Of a stretch of DNA of 64,000 bases, positions 7,713-16,700 are shown piece by piece. The notes under the pieces were generated by a model, which ran no database searches, had not been told where the DNA came from, and was given only the letters and a program-made list of their open reading frames with translations. Source of the stretch: Streptomyces sp. NBC_01244 (GTDB lineage Bacteria; Actinomycetota; Actinomycetes; Streptomycetales; Streptomycetaceae); NCBI RefSeq assembly GCF_035987325.1, contig NZ_CP108488.1:3100001-3164000 (forward strand), written 5' to 3'. Each line of letters opens with the position of its first letter. The stretch's first letter is position 1. A program made the position numbers and the translations under genes.

Positions 7713-8849
7713 CTACTTCCACTCCACGCCCTTCACCGACAACTTCGTCGCGTCGTAGGCATCGGTGGAGAGGACCGTCGCGGGTCCACCGCCCTGCGGG
7801 ACCTCCACGACCGCCGTCACACTCCACACTTCCTCGATGCTGGCCCACTTGCGGCGACCCCCGCCCAGCAAGGCTTCGGAGTCGCTCTCCGCATCCAGCA
7901 GCGCCCAGTTCGCCACGGTGACACCCCGGTTCCGGTACGTTCCCTCGAGCGTGCAGGTGACCAGGGAGCCGCCGTTCTTCAGCCGGAACACCGGCAGTTC
8001 CTCCCCCGCCGGCCGGTAGGAGAAGCTGCGCTGCAACTTCTCCGCGTCCCACCCGTTGAAGTGGTCCACCATCTTGCTGGTGAAGTCACCCGGTTCGAAG
8101 TGCGGGCTGTCCGGCTTCCCCGCCGGCGCGATGAAGCTCAAGTAGTCCGCGTAGCGCCCGCACACAGCGGTGTCCGCCGTCGCGGTCGGCGACAGCTCCG
8201 CGCTGTCGGCCGCTCCCCGCGCCGGCTCCGGCAGCACCTTCGGGCGGACCTTGATGACCCCCGCCTCGGGGGACGCCGTCGGCGAGGCGCTCGGGGTCGC
8301 CGGAGGAGGCACGGTGACGACCCAAGTGGCCACCACGGCCTTCCAGTCCCCAGCGCCTCCGCCGCCTCCGCCGCCTCCGCCGTCTCCGCCGTCTCCGCCA
8401 CGAGTGAAGTAGTGCAGGACAGAGCTCCGGTCCTTCTCCGCCCCCTCCCTCTTGCTCAGTACGGCGAATCCCCGGGGAGCCCGCGCACCCTCCACCACCG
8501 CCGGAATCAGGAACACCGGTTGCACATAACGGACCGGCGTCGTCTTGGTTCCCTTGGCCTGGTCCAGCCGCGCCGCGGCCCGGCTCTCCTCCAGCAGCCG
8601 ACCGCCCTCCACGGCGGCGACCGCCCCGGTGTCGCCCTTTTCGACGGCTGCGGCCTTCTCCAGCACCTACCTGTCGAAGACCAACTTGGCCTGCGCCTCG
8701 GTCAGCAGCGGCGCGGCGCCGCCTGCGGTACCGGCCGAAGACCGGCCGGGGGATCCGGCGGCCCCGCCGCCACCCGCGCACCCGGCCATGACCGTCCCCA
8801 CCATGACAACGGCTCCCGTCGCACTCCACGCACGCCCGCGCAGGACCAT
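7713..8849 (-). pseudogene. lipoprotein gene interrupted by an in-frame TAG
   Basis: The reading frame opens at 8849 (GGGGGAG precedes the ATG) with a lipoprotein signal ('TGAVVMVGTVMAGC', lipobox Cys). It reaches 'LTEAQAKLVFDR' and then a TAG at 8667-8669. The same frame continues without a break for 317 more codons: 'VLEKAAAVEKGDTGAVAAVEGG', a Gly-rich linker, and a globular C-terminal domain with 'GVTVANWALLD' and 'VWSVTAVVEVPQGG'. A single base change (for example TAC to TAG) would explain the interruption. A GTG directly after the stop could restart translation but would lack the signal peptide. No family recognised; related proteins are streptomycete-specific lipoproteins. Pseudogene, read-through and sequencing error are all possible. 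Confidence 0.6.
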
Positions 8850-8938
8850 CGCCCGCTCCCCCTGTCGGCCCATCAGATCGACGTGATCATAGAGTGCGGG
8901 GATGACCGCAGGGGCTACTGGACAGCCCCCAACCCCCA

Positions 8939-9378
8939 GTGATCGACCGGAGAATTCGTATGGCCTTGCAGCAGATGTCCGTCGACCGCGAACCGGCCGC
9001 GGGAGCGATCCTCCTGACAGGCACCTCCTGGCGGACAGCTTCGCGCGGGCCGGTTTCGTCCCGGTGCTCGATGACGTCGTGGTCCGCCGTTCCCACCTCG
9101 ACCTCTACCGCGCGAAGCTGACGGCCGTGCCGCTGCACCTCGTCGTGCTGGCTCCCGGTCCGGCGGTCGCGTGGGAGCGGAACCAGACCCGCGAGAAGGT
9201 CCTCGCCGTGGACTGGTCCCCGCTGGACGAGGCGCTGCGCTCCGAACTCGGGCGGGAAGGAACGTGGATCGACAACGCCGCGCAATCGGTCGAGGAGACG
9301 GTCGAGGCGATCCTCTCCGCAATCGGTCTGGGGGCCGAGGTCTGCCCCGCGGGCGGCGCCGGAGGCCGTGTTCGCTAG
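8939..9378 (+). pseudogene. remnant of a P-loop kinase/AAA-type gene
   Basis: From about 9030 to 9378 one frame encodes the C-terminal two thirds of a small P-loop kinase related to chloramphenicol-phosphotransferase-like proteins: 'HLLADSFARAGFVPVLDDVVV', 'VPLHLVVLAPGPAVAWERN', 'VEETVEAILSAIG'. The N-terminal Walker A region is missing. The best start-proximal segment ('ALQQMSVDREPAAGAILLTG') is in a different frame, joined near 9025. The gene is therefore truncated and frameshifted. An intact P-loop kinase of another type follows directly. Confidence 0.45.
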
Positions 9379-9416
9379 CTCGTCCCCACCGTACGCGCCG
9401 CCCGCAAGGAGTTCCC

Positions 9417-10259
9417 GTGCCCGACAGCCGCTACGGCCTTCCTCCCGAACGCGCCGCCCTCATGGCCCGCTTGGTCGACCGGTGCACACCGTTGCTCGAG
9501 CGGGGCGAGGGAATGGAACAGGTCCAGCAGCTACTGCGGGAGCTCGGAACGGGGGTGATGGACTCGATCATCGTCACCCGGAACCTGCTCGGGGCCGGCC
9601 TCGCGGAGGCGAAGGAGATCGTGCTGTCGAGTGCCGCGTGGACGACCGGGCCGCCGCAGGACCGGCAGCCCGTGGACTTGGCGGAGCGGGCGGGGGACGT
9701 TGCCGAAGGCCTTCTGCGGCTGCCCCCGACCCGACGGGCCACCAGACTCCTCGCCGTCGACGGCGCCGGCGGATCAGGCAAGACCACGCTGGCCACCGCG
9801 GTGGCCACGCTCCTCGGCGGCGCCGTCGTGGTCCACGTGGACGACTTCTACCGCCCCATGCCCGAGCACGAGCGCGAGCAACTCGACGCCGAACAGGGAT
9901 ACCACCGCTACTTCGACTGGGAGCGGCTGCGCGACCAGGTGCTGATCCCGCTGCGGGCCGGCCGGGCCGTCCGCTACCAGCTCTACGACTGGAGCACCGG
10001 ACGGCTGGGGGCCTGGCGCGAGGTCGCCCGCGGCAGCGTGGTGATCGTCGAGGGGGTCTACTCCGCCCGTCCGGAACTGGCCCCGTACTACGACCTCACC
10101 GCCTACGTCGACACCCCTCGGGACGTCTGCCTGCGGCGGGTGCGCGCACGCGGCGAGAACTCCGAGGAGTGGATCCTCCGCTGGCGCGCCGCCGAGGACC
10201 ACTACCTGCGCACCACCTGGCCCCAGACCCGAGCGGGGCTCCTCGTCAGGGGCTACTGA
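9417..10259 (+). CDS. uridine-kinase-like P-loop kinase with L7/L12-like N-terminus
   Basis: 280 residues, GTG start at 9417 with AAGGAG 5 bp upstream. Residues 35-75 ('VQQLLRELG', 'MDSIIVTRNLLGAGLAEAKEIV') look like the C-terminal domain of ribosomal protein L7/L12. The kinase domain starts near residue 110: Walker A GAGGSGKTT at 116-124, 'VVHVDDFYRPM' as the catalytic/substrate Asp region of uridine/phosphoribulokinase-like enzymes, then 'GSVVIVEGVYSARPEL' and a LID-like 'RRVRARGENSEEWILRW'. It probably phosphorylates a nucleoside or small metabolite. The substrate and the role of the added domain are unknown. Confidence 0.82.
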   Translation: MPDSRYGLPPERAALMARLVDRCTPLLERGEGMEQVQQLLRELGTGVMDSIIVTRNLLGAGLAEAKEIVLSSAAWTTGPPQDRQPVDLAERAGDVAEGLLRLPPTRRATRLLAVDGAGGSGKTTLATAVATLLGGAVVVHVDDFYRPMPEHEREQLDAEQGYHRYFDWERLRDQVLIPLRAGRAVRYQLYDWSTGRLGAWREVARGSVVIVEGVYSARPELAPYYDLTAYVDTPRDVCLRRVRARGENSEEWILRWRAAEDHYLRTTWPQTRAGLLVRGY

Positions 10260-10278
10260 GCGGGCGGCACCCGCGCCG

Positions 10279-10905
10279 TCAGGAAGCCGCCGGTCCGGCG
10301 GACTCGGCGCGGCCCAGGAGGAACTCCGTCGCCCGGGCGATGGCCTCCGCGTACGTGGGGTGCACGGCCTGCGACTCCTCCTCCTGTCCGTCCGCGGCGA
10401 CGGCGGTGTACCACCAGGCGTCGGCGTCCGGGTCGTGGTGGATGACGGCGGTGCCGCCCGCGTAGCGCAGCGGGATGGACTCGCTGGCCGACCGCTTCGC
10501 CACGGCGTGGGGCCACTTGAGTCGGGCGGACTGGCGCTTGATGCCGCCCCAGGCAGCGCCGAGCTGTGTGTAGCTGGCTCCGCTGCGGCCTGCGACGGTC
10601 GCGGCGCTCTCGGCCATCCGGTCGACGGACCGCTTGGCTTCGTAGAGCGCCCGCAGCAGGGCCAGTTGTACGTCGGGGGCGGCCATGAGGGCGGAGTCGA
10701 AGTGCTTTCCCGCGGCCCGGTAGGCCTGCGCGCGCGTCGAGATGCGCTGCGCCAGCGGGCGGACCGCGTCGAGCACCTGGTCGTCCATGTCGAACGCCTC
10801 GTCTTCGGCGGGCTCGCTCCAGGCGGGCTCCACGAGGGCCATGACGGTGGCCCAGAAGTCCTCGTCGTTCCTGTCGGGGGTCGGAATCGGTGCCGAATCA
10901 TCCAT
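10279..10905 (-). CDS. hypothetical protein with a putative HTH
   Basis: 208 residues, largely helical. The middle contains 'GASYTQLGAAWGGIKRQSARLKWPHAV', which has the spacing of the HTH segment found in many streptomycete proteins of the form 'GASWxDIGxALGxSRQxARxRWP'. An acidic N-terminus and a C-terminal 'WWYTAVAADGQ...VHPTYAEAIARATEFLLG' domain flank it. A role as a DNA-binding accessory protein is possible but not shown. It is convergent with the kinase 19 bp away. An AT-richer segment with GTTTAC and GTAAAAC half-sites lies directly upstream (10906-10960) and probably holds its promoter. Confidence 0.75.
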   Translation of the reverse strand: MDDSAPIPTPDRNDEDFWATVMALVEPAWSEPAEDEAFDMDDQVLDAVRPLAQRISTRAQAYRAAGKHFDSALMAAPDVQLALLRALYEAKRSVDRMAESAATVAGRSGASYTQLGAAWGGIKRQSARLKWPHAVAKRSASESIPLRYAGGTAVIHHDPDADAWWYTAVAADGQEEESQAVHPTYAEAIARATEFLLGRAESAGPAAS

Positions 10906-10944
10906 GTGACATGTTTACCTGCCGAGAGAGTGGATGACAAGTAA

Positions 10945-11757
<813 letters not shown>

Positions 11758-11903
11758 CCATCTGATCATCCAGGCGCCGCCCTTTCGGCCCCGGGCCGCA
11801 CCCCCACACCCACCCCCGCCCCCATCTCGGCATATAACCTCACCGCGCCCCCGGATGGCCCAGGGTCCGTACACCCGACCGACCTCCGGTCTAGCATCGC
11901 CGG

Positions 11904-12884
11904 GTGCGCTACGACGAAAGCTCCCCTCCGCTCCCCGAGTCCTCGACGTCCGTCAGTCCGGACCGGCCCTGGTACGCCCGCCGGTCCACCCTGGTCGTCG
12001 CGGCGGCCGCGATCGCCCCGGCCGCCCTGGCGGCGTGGGTACTGACCGAGGTGCTGAGCGGGGGCGCGGGCGACGACTCGCGGCCGCCCCGGATCGTGAT
12101 GCCGCTCGCGGCGTCGGCGGCGGTGCCTTCCGCACCGGCGGCGCCGACCCCCGCACCGGGCGCGAGCGCGGCCCCCGCCGGGACCCCGGGCCCCGCCGCC
12201 GCCAAGGGTCTCGCCGGCCGCACGGTCGTCATCGACCCCGGCCACAACACGGGCAACTTCAAGCACACCACCGAGATCAACCGCCAGGTGGACATCGGCA
12301 CCAACCGCAAGGAGTGCGACACCACCGGCACGACCACCAACTCCGGCTACATGGAAGCCGAGTTCAGCATGGACGTGTCCCGGCGCCTGCGCACCGTCCT
12401 GGAGGCCAAGGGCCTCAAGGTGGTCCTCACCCACGAGGCCGGCAAGGAACGCCCCTTCGGCCCGTGCATCGACGAACGCGCCCGGATCGGCAACGAGGCC
12501 GCCGCCGACGCGGTGGTCTCCGTCCACGCGGACGGGGTGTCGGCCGGCAGCCGCGGCTTCCACGTCATCCTCCCCGCCAAGGTCAAGGGCGGCGGCGCCG
12601 ACACCGCGAAGATCATCGAACCCTCCCGGCAGCTCGGCGAGCGCATCGCCGGGAACTTCGCCCGGACCACCGGTTCCGCGCCCGCCAACTACCTGGGCAG
12701 CGGCACCGGCTTGGTCGTCCGCGACGATCTGGGCGGACTGAACCTCTCGACCCGGCCCAAGGTGTTCATCGAATGCGGCAACATGCGTGATGCCAAGGAC
12801 GCGGCGCAGCTGTCGAGTCCGGAGTGGCGCCAGAAAGCGGCCCAGGGCATCGCGGACGGCATCGTCGGCTTCCTCGGCGGGTAG
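11904..12884 (+). CDS. N-acetylmuramoyl-L-alanine amidase (Amidase_3)
   Basis: 326 residues with GTG start. One N-terminal membrane segment ('STLVVAAAAIAPAALAAWVLTEVL') acts as a signal or anchor, then an Ala/Pro linker. The zinc amidase domain starts near residue 100: 'TVVIDPGHN' (first His ligand), 'YMEAEFSMDVSRRLRTVLEAKG' (Glu ligand), 'NEAAADAVVSVHADG' (second His ligand) and 'VFIECGNMRDAKDA' (catalytic Glu region). It cleaves the lactyl-amide bond between MurNAc and the stem peptide, outside the membrane, in wall turnover or division. Transcribed alone as far as can be seen. Confidence 0.93.
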   Translation: MRYDESSPPLPESSTSVSPDRPWYARRSTLVVAAAAIAPAALAAWVLTEVLSGGAGDDSRPPRIVMPLAASAAVPSAPAAPTPAPGASAAPAGTPGPAAAKGLAGRTVVIDPGHNTGNFKHTTEINRQVDIGTNRKECDTTGTTTNSGYMEAEFSMDVSRRLRTVLEAKGLKVVLTHEAGKERPFGPCIDERARIGNEAAADAVVSVHADGVSAGSRGFHVILPAKVKGGGADTAKIIEPSRQLGERIAGNFARTTGSAPANYLGSGTGLVVRDDLGGLNLSTRPKVFIECGNMRDAKDAAQLSSPEWRQKAAQGIADGIVGFLGG

Positions 12885-13032
12885 GGCCACCAGGACCGTC
12901 CCTCCGGACGGCCCGCAGCCCCGATCCTCTCGGCCGCGGCAAAGCTCCGTACCATGGTGCCGCCCGCCCCCTGCGTCACGGCGGGCACCCACGGCACCAC
13001 GAGACGACGAGACCGAGAAGGACACCTGAGAC

Positions 13033-13854
13033 GTGAACATCCGATCCCTCACTCGAGGCGACGGCGTGGTGATCGGAGCAGCGGCGTTGCTGTTCATCGC
13101 CTCGTTCCTCGATTTCTATTCCGCGCCCGGCGTCGACGCACCGAGCGCGTGGGACACCGACGTGTACCGGCTGGCGCTGCCGAGCATCTTCCTGCTCGCG
13201 TTCATCGCCGTCGGCCTGCTCGTCGCGGCCCGCCTGCAGCCCGCCGGACGCCAGCTCCTGGGCCTGCCCTTCCAGGCCTGGGGCACGGTGCTCTCCGTCG
13301 CGGCGGCATGGTCCGCGCTCTGGGCGCTGATCACCTGCCCGACCGGGGCCGACCTGGGTGCGGGCGCCGTCCTCGGCTTCCTCGCCACGGCCGTGCTGGC
13401 CGGCGCGACCCTCTTCGGGTCGAAGGTGCCCGCACTCGCCGGGCAGTTGATCCCGGACCCGAAGCCCGCCGCGGCCGCGGTCCCGCCGTACGGCGGGCAG
13501 CAGCAGCCGCAGCCGGGTGCCGGGTACGGATACCCGGGCGGCCAGGAGCCGCAGCCGTACGGGGCCGCCCCGCAGCCGGTCCCGCCCTACGGCGGCGGCC
13601 ACGAGCAGCCCCAGCCCCCGCAGGACGCGACCCCGCAGCCGGCCCCGGCGGCGGACTTCACTCCGTTCTGGTTCGCCGTTCCGGTGGCCCGTCCGCTCTT
13701 CGCCGAGGACGGCAACCCCGCCCCGATCGCGGAGCTCGCGCCCGGCACCTGGTACCTGGCCGTGGAACAGCGCGGTCCGGCCACCCTGATCGCCCAGACC
13801 CAGGACGGCCGGCGCGGCGTCCTGAACGACACCTCGGGCATCCAGCGCGGCTGA
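13033..13854 (+). CDS. DUF5336-like membrane protein
   Basis: 273 residues, GTG start. Four hydrophobic helices occupy about residues 10-140 ('GVVIGAAALLFIASFLDFY', 'LALPSIFLLAFIAVGLLVAA', 'VLSVAAAWSALWALI', 'VLGFLATAVLAGATLFG'). A Pro/Gly/Gln-rich low-complexity stretch with repeated PPYGG follows, then a short C-terminal beta-like domain ('WYLAVEQRGPATLIAQTQDGRRGVL'). The architecture matches actinobacterial DUF5336-type proteins, which are uncharacterised. A strong terminator follows 26 bp after the stop, so this is a single-gene unit or operon end. Confidence 0.75.
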   Translation: MNIRSLTRGDGVVIGAAALLFIASFLDFYSAPGVDAPSAWDTDVYRLALPSIFLLAFIAVGLLVAARLQPAGRQLLGLPFQAWGTVLSVAAAWSALWALITCPTGADLGAGAVLGFLATAVLAGATLFGSKVPALAGQLIPDPKPAAAAVPPYGGQQQPQPGAGYGYPGGQEPQPYGAAPQPVPPYGGGHEQPQPPQDATPQPAPAADFTPFWFAVPVARPLFAEDGNPAPIAELAPGTWYLAVEQRGPATLIAQTQDGRRGVLNDTSGIQRG

Positions 13855-13879
13855 TCCCGCGAGCCCGTACGGCGCCACG

Positions 13880-13911
13880 ACGGCCCCCCGCCCTTCCGGG
13901 CGGGGGGCCGT
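13880..13911 (+). terminator. intrinsic terminator
   Basis: Perfect GC-rich hairpin, ACGGCCCCCCGCCC and its complement around a four-base TTCC loop, followed by TTGCC. It ends the transcript of the DUF5336-like gene. Confidence 0.85.
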
Positions 13912-13925
13912 TGCCCTACAGTCAC

Positions 13926-13940
13926 CTGACGCATCGTCAG
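13926..13940. promoter_or_regulatory. 15-bp palindrome upstream of the LLM oxidoreductase
   Basis: CTGACGCATCGTCAG is a perfect inverted repeat with a 3-bp centre, 22 bp before the ATG at 13962. Its size and position suit an operator for a TetR-type repressor. It does not match the KstR-like sites elsewhere in the window. Confidence 0.55.
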
Positions 13941-13961
13941 ATTCGTGGAGGGGACCGTCAC

Positions 13962-14972
13962 ATGCGCCTCGGACTCGCACTCGGCTACTGGGGCCGCGGC
14001 CCCAATCCGGACCACCTCGACCTCGCCGCCGAAGCCGAGAACCTCGGCTACGACTCCGTGTGGACCGCCGAGGCCTGGGGCTCGGACGCCTTCACCCCGC
14101 TCACCTGGATCGCCGCGCACACCTCGCGGATCCGCCTGGGCACGGCCATCGCGCAGATGGCCGCCCGCACCCCGACCGCCACCGCCATGCAGGCCCTGAC
14201 CCTGGACCACCTGTCCGGCGGCCGGATGATGCTGGGCCTCGGCCTGTCCGGCCCGCAGGTGGTCGAGGGCTGGTACGGGCGCCCCTTCCCCTCCAGCCCC
14301 CTGACGGCGACCCGGGAGTACGTGGACGTCATCCGCCAGGTGCTGCGCCGCGAGGCCCCGGTCGCACTGGACGGCCGCTTCCACAGCCACCCGTACCGGG
14401 GCGCGGACGGCACCGGCATCGGCAAGCCCCTCAAGCCCATCACCCACCCGCTGCGGGCGGACCTGCCGGTCCTGCTCGGCGCGGAGGGACCGAAGAACAT
14501 CGCCCAGACCACCCGCATCGCGGACGGCTGGCTCCCCCTCTACTGGTCGCCGACCCGCACGGACGTCTACCAGGCCTCGCTGTCCGAGCTCCCCGAGGGG
14601 TTCATGATCGCCCCGATGGCGCGGGCCAAGGTCTGCGACGACGTCTCCGAGGGACTGCTCCCGGTCAAGGCGATGCTGGGCTTCTACATCGGCGGGATGG
14701 GGCACGCGGCGCGCAACTTCCACGCCGACCTCATGGGCCGGATGGGCTACGAGGAGGAGGCGCGGCGGATCCAGGAGCTGTTCCTGGCCGGGCGCAAGGA
14801 AGAGGCCGTCATGGCCGTCCCGGACGCCTTCGCGGACGAGATCTCCCTGATCGGCCCGCGGGAGCGGATCGCCGAACGCCTGGAGCTGTGGCGCAAGGGC
14901 CCGGTGACCGACCTGCTCCTGACCGCCCCCGACCCGCACACCCTGCGGGTCCTGGCGGAGCTGAACAGCTAG
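13962..14972 (+). CDS. LLM-class F420-dependent oxidoreductase
   Basis: 336 residues, (beta/alpha)8 luciferase-like fold: 'LGLALGYWGRGPNPDHLDLAA' at the start, 'YDSVWTAEAWGSDAFTPLTWIA', 'DHLSGGRMMLGLGLSGPQVVEGWYG', and 'LPVLLGAEGPKN'. The wording of these motifs is very close to the mycobacterial Rv3520c type, which belongs to the KstR regulon in M. tuberculosis. That makes a role in sterol-type catabolism plausible, but no KstR-like site is present here; a different palindrome precedes the gene. Uses coenzyme F420 for hydride transfer; substrate unknown. The start follows GGAGGGGACC. Confidence 0.88.
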   Translation: MRLGLALGYWGRGPNPDHLDLAAEAENLGYDSVWTAEAWGSDAFTPLTWIAAHTSRIRLGTAIAQMAARTPTATAMQALTLDHLSGGRMMLGLGLSGPQVVEGWYGRPFPSSPLTATREYVDVIRQVLRREAPVALDGRFHSHPYRGADGTGIGKPLKPITHPLRADLPVLLGAEGPKNIAQTTRIADGWLPLYWSPTRTDVYQASLSELPEGFMIAPMARAKVCDDVSEGLLPVKAMLGFYIGGMGHAARNFHADLMGRMGYEEEARRIQELFLAGRKEEAVMAVPDAFADEISLIGPRERIAERLELWRKGPVTDLLLTAPDPHTLRVLAELNS

Positions 14973-15016
14973 GCCGGATCGGCCTGGGGCCGGCTCGTGC
15001 CTACCCCGGCTCGTGC

Positions 15017-15502
15017 CTAGGCCGGCTCCTCCGGGGCCGTTTCCGGGGCGGCCGGCTCCTCCGGGGCTGCTTCCGGGACGGCCTGCCCCAGCGCGGCCAG
15101 CAGTTCCCGGAGGTCCAGTGGCATCACGGCGATCTCCATGTCCCCGGCGGCTCCGGCGGATCCGACGGCTCCGGCCCCGCCGTCCTCGAACGCGCAGGTC
15201 ACGATGCGCGAGCCCGGGTTGATGGAGATGCCCTCCTTCACGGAGGGAACCCGTACGCCGGTGGCCCGGCCGCCGGTCAGGATCACGGGCTCGCCCCGGC
15301 CGGGCACCCAGCGGGCCGCGCCCCGGTCCGCGTAGACCCGGCCGCTGCGCCAGCGGCCGGTGCCCGCGGGCCGGCGTGCCATGCACGGGATACCGGGCAC
15401 GGGCGCGACGGCCCGGCGCCGCAGGTGCTTGCGGCGCATCAGCCAGCCGGTTCCGGCGGCGGCGCCGGCGAGGACCACGTACTCGATCACCGCCCCATTC
15501 AA
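15017..15502 (-). CDS. DUF2550-like membrane protein
   Basis: Up to 161 residues. A short N-terminal hydrophobic segment ('VIEYVVLAGAAAGTGWLM') and a basic stop-transfer (RRKHLRRR) precede a beta-rich domain with 'GRWRSGRVYADRGAARWVPG', 'PVILTGGRATGVRVP' and 'IVTCAFEDG', then an Ala/Pro/Glu tail containing repeated 'APEEPA'. The order of elements resembles DUF2550 proteins of actinobacteria; the match is by pattern only. The frame opens with TTG at 15502, or with GTG at 15490; neither has a clear ribosome-binding site. Confidence 0.6.
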   Translation of the reverse strand: MNGAVIEYVVLAGAAAGTGWLMRRKHLRRRAVAPVPGIPCMARRPAGTGRWRSGRVYADRGAARWVPGRGEPVILTGGRATGVRVPSVKEGISINPGSRIVTCAFEDGGAGAVGSAGAAGDMEIAVMPLDLRELLAALGQAVPEAAPEEPAAPETAPEEPA

Positions 15503-15510
15503 ACAGGTGG

Positions 15511-15546
15511 AACAGGCCGGACCGGAATGCTCCGGTCCGGCCTGTT
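15511..15546 (-). terminator. intrinsic terminator, 16-bp perfect stem
   Basis: AACAGGCCGGACCGGA and its exact complement flank a four-base ATGC loop. It lies just downstream of the lipoprotein gene (stop at 15582) and directly before the start of the next reverse-strand gene. Confidence 0.85.
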
Positions 15547-15581
15547 CCAGGGCGGCGACTTCGGGAGGGCGGCGGCTGCGC

Positions 15582-16226
15582 TCAGCCGGTCAGCTGCCCG
15601 GCGCTCGGGATCTTGTCGGTCACCGTGGCGCCCGCGCTCTTCCCGGCCTCCTTGACGCCGTTGATGACGTCCTCGAAGGCGCCGATGTCGGCGTCGCCCG
15701 CCTGGCCCTTGCGCAGCTTGGAGCCGAGTCCCTTGAGGGAGTCGATGCCCGCCGTCAGCGGGCCCACGGCCTTCGACAGCAGCGGGTCGCCCTTGGCGTT
15801 CTCGCTGGCCGCCTTCAGCCGGTTGTAGGCGAAGGCGCCCGCGAGGCCCGCCTTGACCAGGGCGAAGGTGCGACCCTTGGTGCCCTTCTTGAACTTGCCG
15901 GCCTTGTACGGCTTGATGATCCACTGGTAGGTGGCACCGGCCGCGAGGCCCGCGTTGGCGACGAAGCGGGTCTTGGCGAACTTCTGCTTCTCCTCCGGGC
16001 TGCTGGGCGAGGGCGTGGCGGCGGCGGCTTCCGCGTCCTCGGCGGAGGCCGCGGCGTCGGCCTCGGCGAACGCGGCCATGGCCACCGAGACCTCGTCGGC
16101 CTGACCGGCGGCGGTCTTGTCGCCACCGCCCGAGCCGCAGGCGGTGGCACCGCCGAGCAGGGCGCAGGACAGGAGGACCGCCGTGAGGGCACGGCGGAAA
16201 CGGACGGCTGTGGTGGGCAGGGACAC
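15582..16226 (-). CDS. lipoprotein of unknown function
   Basis: 214 residues. Signal peptide with lipobox 'LLGGATAC' (Cys30), then an Asp/Ala-rich spacer and a basic helical domain ('FAKTRFVANAGLAAGATYQWIIKPYKAGKFKKG', 'LVKAGLAGAFAYNRLKAASENAKGDPLLSKAVGPL'). It should be exported and lipid-anchored on the outer face of the membrane. No enzyme motif visible. Bounded downstream by a strong terminator. Confidence 0.8.
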   Translation of the reverse strand: MSLPTTAVRFRRALTAVLLSCALLGGATACGSGGGDKTAAGQADEVSVAMAAFAEADAAASAEDAEAAAATPSPSSPEEKQKFAKTRFVANAGLAAGATYQWIIKPYKAGKFKKGTKGRTFALVKAGLAGAFAYNRLKAASENAKGDPLLSKAVGPLTAGIDSLKGLGSKLRKGQAGDADIGAFEDVINGVKEAGKSAGATVTDKIPSAGQLTG

Positions 16227-16339
16227 GGGTTTCCTCCGGGGACTGAGGCGTCCCCCGCAGCCTCGCCCCGGCCGCCCGACTCCGCTACCCGGGGGACCCG
16301 TTCGGGTTTATCCGGCCGGGGAGCGGCCAGAAGCGCGGC

Positions 16340-16642
16340 ATGCCCACACACACGCGAGTGCACACCAGAGGAAGCAGCCAGGCAGGCCGCGCCGTCGCGG
16401 TCGTGGCGGACGTCATGGCCTTCGTCATCGGCCTGTGGATCCTGCTGTACCTGCTGGAAGCCAACCAGGGCAACTCCCTGGTGGACTTCATCCACGACGC
16501 GGCGAGCTGGCTGGCCGGCTGGTCCTACGACCTGTTCACCTTCGACCGCGACTGGATCCAGGTGGTGGTCGGCTACGGCATCGCGGCCGTCGCCTACCTG
16601 GTCATCGGCCACGCCATCGCGGGCCGGCTCTACCGGCGCTGA
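16340..16642 (+). CDS. small integral membrane protein
   Basis: 100 residues with two membrane helices ('VAVVADVMAFVIGLWILLYLL' and 'VVVGYGIAAVAYLVIGHAIAG') joined by an amphipathic loop 'VDFIHDAASWLAGWSYDLFTF'. No known function. Divergent from the lipoprotein gene with 113 bp between the starts, so both promoters lie there. Ends 24 bp before a terminator. Confidence 0.78.
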   Translation: MPTHTRVHTRGSSQAGRAVAVVADVMAFVIGLWILLYLLEANQGNSLVDFIHDAASWLAGWSYDLFTFDRDWIQVVVGYGIAAVAYLVIGHAIAGRLYRR

Positions 16643-16666
16643 CGGGCCCCGGCCCGTGCCGGTGTC

Positions 16667-16692
16667 CGTCCCCCGGCCCGTGCCGGGGGACG
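16667..16692. terminator. bidirectional terminator
   Basis: CGTCCCCCGGC and GCCGGGGGACG form an 11-bp stem with a CCGT loop between two convergent genes. Confidence 0.75.
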
Positions 16693-16700
16693 AGCCGTAC

